Part shown: piece after piece, positions 26,401 to 38,400 of the stretch
Layout of the letters: each line of letters opens with the position of its first letter
How positions within the stretch are numbered: position 1 is the stretch's first letter
NCBI RefSeq assembly: GCF_043641665.1
Contig: NC_092180.1
Span: 8,363,891-8,427,890 of the forward strand
DNA from: Enoplosus armatus
Lineage: Eukaryota > Chordata > Actinopteri > Centrarchiformes > Enoplosidae
Direction of reading: 5' to 3'
DNA: 64,000 nucleotides
Notes under the pieces: model-generated
Seen by the model: only the letters and a program-made list of their open reading frames with translations
The model's database searches: none
Told to the model about the DNA's origin: nothing
Translations under genes and position numbers: made by a program

Positions 26401-29400
26401 CTTGCATTGCCCCCACCAAGACGGTCATAGCCAATCCCGTTCTCCACCTCAGCAACCACATTCACGACATCCTCCACACCATCACCCTCATGGAGGCCAC
26501 GCCGCATCCTGACATAATGGATGACCGGGTCAGAACTCAAATAAGAATTTAACTTTATGTAGATGTGTGAAGTCTCTCTCTCACAGTCATCTCAAGTCGA
26601 TCATTTTGATGTTGAATAAGTGAAATGTGTCTGTCTTTCACCCTCAGGTGAATGCTCTGCACACACTAGCAGCATCTCTGTCGGCTTGCATCTATCAAGC
26701 TTTGTGTGACAGCCACAGCTACAGGTAACTGTGCCTCTGCAGTGCAGTGCCACAGGTCCAACTGTCTCTGCAAGACCATAGATACTATTCAGTCCCCAAA
26801 GTACACTCTCACTGCTTCTTTTTTTTCTTCAAGACAACATCATTGTGAGTTAAAGTAGTAGGTAAATAAATTTGCTCTTGATGCTCAGCTCAGCTAACCA
26901 CACCGTGACTCTATTTATTTTCTCATTTCATTCTAGGAAAGAAAGGAAAGAAAATGAGCATATTTCCCAAAATGTTGAACATACGTGTTTTGTATGGTTG
27001 TGACTCACGGTTTACCTTTGTGTTGTTGGCTCTGCAGTAGCCAGACGGAGGCCAACCAGTTTACAGGAATGGTGTACCAGGGCCTGTTGCTCAGTGAGAG
27101 GAAACGGCTCCGCACAGAAAGCATTGAAGAACATATAACTCCCAACTCCGCTCCTGCACAGTGGCCAGGTAACAAAGCCCCTGCTTTTCCAATCACTGGC
27201 ATTTTTAGATTGAGTTAGACGACACATAAGGCAGAAAATACGAAAAGTTTTGAATCTGAATTTGCTATCAGGGGCTGGCTCTTCATTAACATGTCATAAT
27301 AATCTCAAAAATAGTTTTAATGAGATTGAAGCTAAGTTAGATCATGTTCCAGAATCCACACAGAATGCATAGAAAGAAAATGGCACACGTGTGAGCATCA
27401 AAGACATGATTGAGAGAGAATATGAAAAGCAGAGGGAGAGGAAGAGCAGAGCAAAGCAAAGAGAGGCAGATGGTGTTCTATAATAGGAGCTTCATGGCCT
27501 CTGGGAAGGAAACAGAAAGACAGACTGATCACGCCATCATGCGAATGTTTCATAAATGTGTTCTGTATTGTGCAGAGATAGCGTTTTGTTCTGCTCTTTT
27601 TTTGTAAATTACGAGGTAACCTTTTACGCAAATACCATGTTGTGTGTTTGTGTCCTCCCTCTGCAGGTGTGTCGTCCCTGATTTCTCTGTTGACGTCTGC
27701 CAGAGAGGAGGACCAGCCGAGGCTCAACGTGCTGCTGTGTGAAGCGGTTGTGGCTGTTTATCTTGCACTGCTCATCCATGGCCTGGGCACTCACAGCAGC
27801 AATGAACTCTTCCGCCTGGCAGCACATCCCCTCAACAACCGTGTGTGGGCCGCAGTGTTTGGGGGAGGGGCCAAAGTCGTTATTAGGCCGAAGAGGCCTG
27901 AGGCTCCACCAGGTAGACTTATTGTTTTATCGTTAAAGATACTTATATCTATATTTCCATCGTCATTGTCATTGTTGTCTTTAGTCTTCCTCCCTGGTCT
28001 TCATAATCTGTCCCTGTCCCTATACTCTTTTTTTTTTTTTTGTCGTTGTCCTCTTTTGCTCCATCTGTTGACCTTCTACATCCTGACTTGTCTCTGATGT
28101 GAGGCAAAGCTTCCATCCCTCGGGCCCTTCTGCACAGTTACATAAACATACACCTAGTCCTGTCCTGTTGATGCTCCTGAGATGCTGCTGCTGCTCCTGT
28201 GTAGTGTCTTGTGTGAGTGTGCCCTCTGCCCTGTGTCCCAGTGCCAGCTGATTTTGAGGCAGCCAGGCCAGAGGAGTCTCAGGAGACAGGAAGACCTGAG
28301 CAGAGCAGCCTCACCCCAAATCCCACTCCCATCCCCACTGAAACCCAGCGCCCCAAACGACCCCCTCCTCCCGTTTCAAGGGGAGAGGGGTTGGGCACTG
28401 TGGCACCAGCAACTAAGGCCAGCTGTGAGTAACTGGGCTGGTGGATTGCAGTGCTGGTTTGCAGGATTGCAGTGCATGGTTACTGTTCAGGTTTGCATTG
28501 TTGCAGATGCTTGACTTACCCCTCTCTCTCTCGTGCAGCTACTACTGAATGCCCATTACAAACAACAAAGCTCACTAGTGCTATGAAGACATAGTCATCT
28601 GTGTTATGATAAGCCAACAGCTGTGTGTGTCTGTGTGTGTCTGTGTGTGTCTGTGTGTGTGTGTGTGCTGCATTGCATGTACATGTTGTAACGTCTCCTC
28701 TATGCTCATCTCATTGTGTCATTCCTGTTGTGCCACTGAAGCAACAGCTGGGCCTAGCAAGGAGTGTTCAGAGGCCAAGGCTGAGCAGCCAACTCAGACT
28801 AAATCTGAATCTGAGACTAAACCAGGTACACTTTCAGAGGCTATTAGACTAATGAAATACTACACTACTACTATACAACTACTGTAGAGCTGGAACTGTA
28901 TAACTAGTTCTGTTTTGACCAGTTTGTAGTTTTAAACATTTAAAAAGAATGTGAATGGACCAAAGTCATATCAGTAGTTTGTAGTAGAGATAATAACTAC
29001 ATCATAGAGTGATAGTAGCTCTTGTGTGACTTGATTCAGCTGTTTGTCTGTGTCAGATTTTTAGATTTGTAGAAATTAAGCCATTTCCTGAGGAGCTGTG
29101 CTCTAAAAGCCTGTCCATCCATATTCATTAGGCAAAAGTAATCTGTGCACACATTGTATTTGTGGGGGAGGAAGATATGTGCTGGCATTTAGACTCCATA
29201 TCACTGTAGACTGTGAGATAGCGCTCAGCATAGCTGAGAGCCTTTTGAAGAGCTGATTAGGGGGATCTTAAATGCCAGCCTGTTGATAGGAATCACTTTA
29301 CCAAATGTTAAAACTTTGCCCTTTTGAGCGCCACTGCAAACTTACATGCATGTCACAAACACACTGCCATACGCAAATGTTACACATTGATGCCTCCCTA

Positions 29401-32400
29401 TCATGTTCTAATTAACACTCATTTTTCAACAAAATAAACATGTTACAGTCACCAGTCTCATTGTGTTTGCCTCAAGTGCTGTTGGTCAAGAAAACGCTTA
29501 GCACATGACTGCTCAACAAATTCACCATCGTTGTTTGATGTGTTTTCTGTGTTTATTTTGTGCAACGCACTGTGTATTTACTGATTCAATTATGGTTTGT
29601 GTCTTGTCTTGTTTTGTCTGGTACGATGCCAGAGATAGTCACCCAGGATAATGGTGCAGGTTTGTGCACAACCTAGTGTGTGTTGCCCTGTGCCTCCATC
29701 CCAAATGTTTGTATTTGTGCATTTGTATATCTCTTTTCCAAGTCTGTCAGTTGTCTTTTGTGTGCTATGACTCATCCAAGTCATAGAACTCAAAGTTAGA
29801 TCGTAGACCCACATTTTAGACAAGATTAAGGTTAATGTTCAAAGTCCATAATTCAGCTGTATATAGATGTGGACGTAGGGTATACTGTGCTTTGTGTAGG
29901 GTGTGGATGCAGTTCACTTCCTCCTGATCTATTTTTTGACCCTCTTTTGGCTTTAAAATGACACTGAGTCTCAGCTCATACTCATCAATTGTACAAAGTG
30001 CAGCACACTGCAGTCTGCTGCAAATTGACCTTATCAGTGTTCATTGTGTTTGAAAGATACCATCTCTTTGTTGTTCCCTCAGTGGCTCCCCCTCAGCCCC
30101 CAGCAGAGGATGTGGACCGATACAGACGGAGGTTCAACATGAGGATGCTCGTTCCTGGACGCCCTGTAAAGGAGACGCCAGCCACCCCACCTCCCGTGCC
30201 CACAGAGAGGCCCACATACAGAGAGAAGTTCATTCCCCCAGAGCTTAGCATGTGGGACTACTTTGTGGCCAAAGTAAGACATTGAATTCTACATATGTGG
30301 AATCGACTAATGAGATCTGTGATTCATAGTCTGCAGGTTATTAAAAAGTTATTCCTCAATCTCTCTTTCTATCTGCCTTTTTCATTCGCCTTTTCTCTCC
30401 CATCATTATTTCCTCCCTCTCAGCCCTTCCTGCCACTGTCAGACAGCAGTGCTCTGTATGACTCAGACGAAAGCGGCGCAGAGGATGATGAAGATGATGA
30501 CGATGCCTTCCTTTCTGACACACAGATGACTGAGCACTCTGACCCCAACTCCTACAGGTAGGGCTCACTCTCGTTTGTTTTTCTGCATTCTGATTTGGAG
30601 GTTTTGCCTCCAGATTATAAACTTCCTGCATCTGTCTGTGTGGTACACAGCTGGGCTCTGATCCGCCTGGTCATGGTGAAACTGGCTCATCACAATGTCA
30701 AGAACTTCCTCCCCCTCACTGGCCTTGACTTCGCAGGTACACACTCACCTCATCATTGATCTTAAACAGCTCCTAAAATATAATATACAGTAAGATGTGT
30801 TGTTTATGAAGATACACTGAAATATTTTAGAATAAGTTGTATAAATAAATGATTAATTGGTGTGCTGCTGCCTGTATATAGTATATACTGTATATCATAT
30901 GTACGTATTTGTGTCACAGACCTGCCAGTCACCTCCCCTCTCAGCAACGCTGTATTGAAGACTTTAGAGAATTGGGAGCAGCTTCTGCTGGAGCGAATGA
31001 ACAAATTTGACGGCCCGCCTCCCAACTACATCAACACTTTCCCTACTGACCTCAGCGCAGGAGGTGGCCCCGCCATACTCCGACACAAGGCCATGCTGGA
31101 GCCAGACAACACACCCTTCAAGTGAGATCTACATTAGTGTGGCTCAGGAGCCTGCCTACATACAGTTGATCAATTTCACAACACAAAACAAATATGTTGC
31201 AAGTCACACATGCAGTATCAGATCATATCGTGTTCCATAGTATGAGCATAAGACTCCTCAGTGGATGCACCACTGTGACCTACTTATTTCTCTCTTATTT
31301 CTTTCAGGACAAAGAACCACCAGTCCTTTCCAGCCCGACGTCTTTGGCATTTCCTGGTCAAACAGGAAGTCCTTCAGGAGACTTTGATCCGTTACATCTT
31401 TACTAAGAAAAGGAAGCAGAGTGAGGTCAGTAGCCCACATGCACGAAACCATTTCTGCTTGTTTTTCCTTCACTTCAGTGTTCATTAGCTATGATGATTA
31501 AACCCATCCATTGTTTTATTTAACAAGTCATGTCAGTTCACATTTACACCAGAATGTCTGCATTTTTCTTTGTTTTTTTTGTTAATTTCCCCTTACACAA
31601 ATACTAGATTGGTCCAAATATAAGACTACATTCTCTTGGAAATTACATTTGTTAAAAGTGGGTTTGTCTCAAGTTTAAAAGTCATCTGTAAAACTGGCTT
31701 GAGTCTCTGTCACTACAGTGTCAGGATCGACAGATGAAGACACATTGTGACTATGTTGAAAAAAGTCACTTTAAAGTAGGCCATAATAACCACATGACGG
31801 CCGTAATGATGGTGATTGGTGGTACGTAATAATCATCAAACAAGTGTCATGCAGCCAAGAAATGCAGTGTCAGATTGTTAAGACATCAGAACCATAAAAA
31901 TATCAATCTGAGAAAATCTTAAGAAATTGAGGAAAAGTGTGAAAGTAATGTGTATTATTAAAGGTGCTATTTACTCAAATACCTACCTGACAATAATGTC
32001 ATTTAACTTATTTAAATGTGGCAGGTGTTTCAAAAAGGGGCTAACTTTTAGGCAGGGACATTATATATGGGCCAATTCAGTATATATTTCAATTTCACTT
32101 AAATTATTTTCGTGTAGCATGTTTACAGTAGGTTACACATAAGAATAGAAAACAGAGTCAGAGTCTTTTGCACTTAAGCTTGGAGAGATGATGATTTATT
32201 CAGGTCTTTATCAGAGGCCTTTCAAGCTTTTGCCTCAATTATTGACTGTCTGACATATAAATGTACGTGCCTGTGGGGCATTTTGAAACCCAGGTCTTAC
32301 CCATGTATATGTGCATTATTATTGCTTCATTGTAATACACAGAGAAGCGCTCACTGAGCATTTATCTCTGTTGCTGATATTTTTGTTATTGTCATTATCA

Positions 32401-35400
32401 TTGCTTTGACTCCTTAGACATCTTTACTCAAGTACAGGACATTTCACTGCCTTCTGTGATATCTGGAACTATTCATTATTATGTAACCACCTTCATGACA
32501 GACCGCTACTGTAGCTGCCAGTCCAAAATTAGACAAGAAGATGCTTCTTATTAGGACAACATTAATTTCAGTCTTTGCTAACTGGAGTAAGCAGATTACG
32601 TCAAATTGAACTGTAGCAGTAAGATCCATATCTCCATTCAACCTGCTACCCGACTGTAGCTCCATGCTAATGAGCTGGACTGCATGCAGAGTTATTTACA
32701 TTTTATCGCCAAGTATACATCAAAGATCCTGTCAACCTTTTACATTTTCTTTTCATTTCATGTTTTATTTTTCTGTGTTTGTGCATGTGTTGTGTGTCGT
32801 GCCGTGTTGGTGTGTTCTGTGTCTATATTGCCTCTGTGTGTGTTGTGTAGTCTGTAGAGAACCATATGGACCATATAAGCCCAAACTGCATAGCAGGAGC
32901 TAGCAGTCCCTATAAGGTAGTATCATTTACTGTTCCAGCCCAGGCCCTGGCTCTGTCTGTCCGTCTGTCTGTCCAGGAGAGTCACTGTAAAGCCAAGCTT
33001 GGAGGAGCAAGAGCATTAAAGTATTGTGCACCAGTTGCACAGGGTTTAGGTTTGAAGTTTATAGTTAGAGGTAACACCAAAGTGGGTGAAGCTCTTGACG
33101 TCTCCTCCCCATTTTGGCCTGACAGTGACTGCTCTGGCAATTTTTCTGGCATAAAATCAAGGATCTAACGTCTAATCTTTCCCTCTCACTGGGACACCTG
33201 TAACATCCACTCACATAACCGCACATCCGATCCCTACCAATAACACGTCTCCCTGTGTTTCTGACTCCTTTCTCCTCTCTAGCTGGACTGATTCTGCTGG
33301 ACCCAATAGCAAAAAAAAAAAGAGAGTTGGCACATACAGTAGACCTACTAACTTGCATGCACTCACTGTCAGGGCTGTGTGAGGCTTGCTAATCGTGCAG
33401 GGTGTCGTCACCAGGGAATTCCAAATCAGCAGTCAAAAATTTAGTGTGAAGTATTTTAGTTTAAGTATTTAATTGTGTACCTCTACACCTTCTCCTTTGA
33501 TTACTACTCTCCCCTTGTGAATGTGGCTGTACTTTGTGCTACCTTCAACTGAAGTGGGAGTATTTTTTGGAGCAACTTGATGGCCCAAAGCAAGTGTTTT
33601 GGAAATATATATTTTCCCACTCTACTCCTCATAGAAGGAAATTAACTTAACATAAACACTATTTCTGAAGAATAAGCTTCTCCATTAATTATTTCTTACT
33701 TACTTACTTTAGCTTTTGCTGTGTCTTGGACCTTAATGTGTCATTTTGTTTTTGGCTTTTCCAGGTGGAGGCAGATCTGGGCTACCCCGGAGGCAAGGCT
33801 AAAATCATTCATAAGGAGTCTGATATAATCATGGCATTTGCCATTAATAAGGTAAGTTCAGGAATCCTTCCTTTGAATTTACAAATACATATCAGTGCCT
33901 TTCTAGGAAATGAATGGAAACTGTTTTCAAGTCCGTCTTTAATGTTGTCTCTTCCTTCCTCCTTGTCCCTCTCTTCCCTGCTTCACTCCATTTCCAGGCT
34001 AACTCCAACGAGATAGTGTTGGCCTCCACTCATGATGTCCAGGAGGTGGATGTGACTAGTCTGGTGGCTGTCCAGCCCTACACCTGGATAGGGGATGACT
34101 TTGATAAAGAGTCCCGCAGGTGAGATTGAGGGCAGATTATAGATGGCAATTGTCTGTCCTCAAAGAAACGATTTCAACCCTCAGCTCTTTGTCTGCGCCA
34201 ATACAGGCGTATTATAATAAATTGATATTGGTGAAAATAAAGCCAATCAAAATCTGATCTCTTCTTTACTTTACTTTAATTAAGCTGTGTGAATTGTGAA
34301 ATAGTAGTAAAATAATTTGGTTCCACCGAATCAAATGATTTACTCTGTTCTGACACCAGGTCTTCTCTCCAGCTGATCACGTCACCTTAAATTCAGGAGT
34401 CGCATTCTCCCAGTTAAACTTTCATATCATATCATTAATTTAAGCTCATAAATTTTGAGGTTTTAAGCGAGAATCTTCAGTATTTGGATCAAGTGGCTTG
34501 TGAAAAATAAGGTGAACCAAATTTAGAAGGCTACACATGTTATTTCAATGAGTCAGATACATATTTAATCAACATGTATGTGAATTTTAGTAACGGATCA
34601 TACATGATATCAGCAGATACCCAATATTAAAGGACTCTGAATGGGATCGGGGCCAAAAAAACTTGATTGGGACCTCACTAGTCAATAACATATATACATC
34701 TACATGACTTCAAGTAATGTGTTGATGCAAACAAATTCAAATTAATAATGCACGCTGAATAGCAGAAGAAACGCTGCCCGAAGTTTATCCTGAGGCTTGT
34801 TTTCCTCATCTCCCAGGCTTTCTTTAAGTACAGCGTACGCTGTCGGCAGTACAGGGTATGCCGTAGGCCTCCCGTATTGCCTGCCGTAGGCTGTTATGTT
34901 AGTTATAAAATGTTTTTGTTTCCAGTTGCAGGCTGTTGAGAGAAGTTACACACCTATAAACTAAAAGTGTGTTTGCGCAGGAGGCTGTTCATGTTTGTGG
35001 AGTTTCAGTCAGCACCATCAGAACTTTACCAAACACTGTCACTATTACTAGCTGCTGTAGTTAGGAAGCTCATCATCTCACTATCGGCAAGTGTCAATTT
35101 TAGAAAAAACTTAAATGAACTTAAATGAATTAATCATTATTTATTGGTTAATCCATCTATGCATTTTCTGCTGCTTTCCAGTTCAGGTCACATCCATTTA
35201 GCTAATTATATCGTAACGAATTGTTATATACTGCTGGAAAGTAATGAACAATTGTGATATATTAATAAATAATTCTAGGCCATATCGTCCCTACTGATTT
35301 TCCATCATACTTTCATAATTTGGCGGATATGATCCTAAAACAGATATTAAATTGTATTGTATATGGTATGAATAAACTGCTTTAATCTGTAATTGAACCC

Positions 35401-38400
35401 TGCAGAAACAGGTAAGTAGAATTCAATGTTTTGTATGTGAATAGCTGAGTCTTTGTGCATCATCTATGTTTTAAACATCTCTACAAAATATTCTCAGAGT
35501 AACAGGTTATGTTTGTTTTACAGCTCTGACGACATGGACCATCGTTCTTCTCATACCAACATTGCCCAGGCCAGCTCTGTCCCCTTTGCACCACCACAGA
35601 TGCCGGTCTCTGCATCCATGCCATGGCTCGGCAGTGGACAGACCAGCATGGGAGCCAGTGTGGTACGAGTCTATGCACTGTAAACACAGATATACACAAA
35701 CGCAGCCAAACCAGGCAGTAATGGGTATGCAGTTCTCAGTGATAGCCAGTAGGGGGAAACTAAGTTCTGCTTTTGGAGATAGACAATGTAGAATCTGTGC
35801 TATCGCTCTGCAGTCTGCACTAATGCATCTATTGTGGAGCATGGTTTGTAAGTTAGTAAGTTAGTTAGTTAGTAATAGATGCATTAGTAAAGTTTTAGAT
35901 TTATTAACACCAAATGAAAACATGAGATAAACTTCTGATTCAGAATTAAAAAGGCCATTTACTACTTGGATTTAACTCTGCAGTCTGTGGCCCCTGCACA
36001 TGTTCAGGAGAAGTTTATATTTTTAATTCTTATCAATGTCGGTCCAAACTGAGCCATGCCGACTAAACAGCTGGCCTGCTGAGTCTGGAGGCTGATACAG
36101 AGAGGGTGTGTGTTTGCATGGCAGAGATGGACGCATGTAAACACAGATAGCAGCAGCTCTCACAGCCGGCTACCCAAGGTACACTTTTGCGTCACACTTA
36201 CACGCAGTCAGGGTTCTCCATGTCCCAGCCATTTTGATAAATGTTGAGTGTGATACACTAAGCAAGACAGGACAGAGGGTGTCTTACTGTTCAGTGGATT
36301 ACAGAAGGGGCTTTCTTTAGTGTGCAGTGTGGTCTGGGTAGTGAAGATCTCAGCCACTTAATGCCTGGATTGATAGTGGATTCACATCTTCAAACACACA
36401 AGAGGAAGGGTGAAATTCACTTTCTAGATCCTTTTTTTCAAAGACAATTTTAGTTTTATGTTTTTTCCCTTGTGTCAAAAAGTTGAAGCGGGGAGCTTTG
36501 TCAAACTGTCGCTGTGCAGTTTAACCTTAACATTGCCCCCAGGTTTTGAGAACAATAGATATAAAACTGTGTAAGGCTTTTATCTACCATGTCTATCTTA
36601 TATTTATGACTGGTCTTTGAGTCTATAGCATTGTATTATTCAGCACTAAAGAACTTTCACACTAAGACATTGTCCAACACAGATATATCGCTAAAATAGA
36701 AACAAAGCTTCAAAAAAAGAAAATGTATGTCATGCTGAAATATGCAGGCATAAACACTGTTAAACAGTTATCTTTGCACGTGAAATGTATTGGAGATAGT
36801 GACAGTGAAGCAACTTGTGAAAGCTCAGAAATGAGCAACGGCATCATTAAAGTTTTGTTTGTTTTTTTACCTAAAAACTATAATTCATCTTCTGGATGTC
36901 ATGTGTTATGAGATAAACTGATGTTCTTATTGATGTTTTTCAGATTATGAAGAGGAATCTAAATAATGTGAAGAGAATGACATCCCATCCCATATATCAG
37001 TATTGTAAGTGCCTACACTGAAGCCTGTGCATAGGAGGTCATCACCAGTATACAGTTTCATTTTGATCATGTTTCGGTTAATTTCTCCCTGTCTTTGTCT
37101 TTGTCTTTGTCTTTGTCTCTGTTTCTGTGTGTGTGTGTGTGCGTCAGACATGACAGGGGCTCAGGATGGTAGTGTGAGAATGTTTGAATGGAACAGACCT
37201 CAGCAGCTCATTTGCTTCAGACAAGCAGGAAATGCTAGAGTCACCCGGCTCTATTTCAACTCCCAGGGCAATAAGGTACACACACACACATTCTGCAACG
37301 CCTGTGTTTTGACTATTTGGTGTGATTGTTCTGATTGCTCTGTACTCTTCTTGTAGTGTGGAGTTGCTGACGGAGAGGGCTTCATCAGTCTCTGGCAGGT
37401 CAACCAGACATCCTCCAACCCCAAACCCTACCTGGTGAGGTCACCTCCCACCTCCTTAATCACCTCCCCAGCACACACATACACATCTTTAGACAAAAAA
37501 CAAAATATGAATCATTAAAATTAATATGTACTGTTTGTTTTTCTTGTCCTGTTCATGCCGACAGAGTTGGCAGTGCCACACTAAGACCTGCGGCGATTTT
37601 GCCTTCATCACGTCCTCCAGCCTCATCGCCACAGCCGGACAGTCCAATGATAACAGGTCAGCGTCTGTACTGAGCAACACCACTATTAAACCAACACTAA
37701 TCTTTCTCTATTGGTATTGACGGACTAATATTATCCTTGGTTTACTTTGTCCACAGAAATGTTTGCCTGTGGGATACTTTGATTTCACCTAGCAATACCA
37801 TGGTCCACGGTAAGAAATCCCAAATGCAAACAAGCCTATTTAAATGATTTCTCCCTGTATATAAAGTTGTTTTGTGATCCAATTTCACATTTCTTCCCAC
37901 CCACCCCTTCAGCGTTCCCCTGCCATGAGAACGGGGCCACTGTGCTGCAGTATGCTGCTAAACAGCAGCTGCTGATCACTGGAGGCAGAAAGGGCTTCGT
38001 GTGCGTGTTTGACATCCGCCAGCGGCAGCTGCTCCACACTTTCCAGGCCCATGACTCAGCCATCAAGGCCCTTGCTCTGGATGCCTTTGAGGACTTCTTT
38101 GTCACTGGCTCTGCAGAGGGCAACATGAAGGTGACGCATGCTCCATCAATCTTTCACTGACCTGCCAAAACATGTTCATTTTTACAGTCATACTTTGACT
38201 GTGTACTGAGGATTGATGTCTGATTCTAAGTACAGACCTACTCGATAAAAATCCCCAATTCCTCTGCACTTCAACGTCAGTGTCAATAACCATGTAGTCC
38301 TGATGCAGGACCATCATAGTACGATGTTTCTATTTACACACATTTTCCACCAAAATACCATGACCATTTTGGGGAGGCTTAGCCTTCTCTTGCCTCTTAA

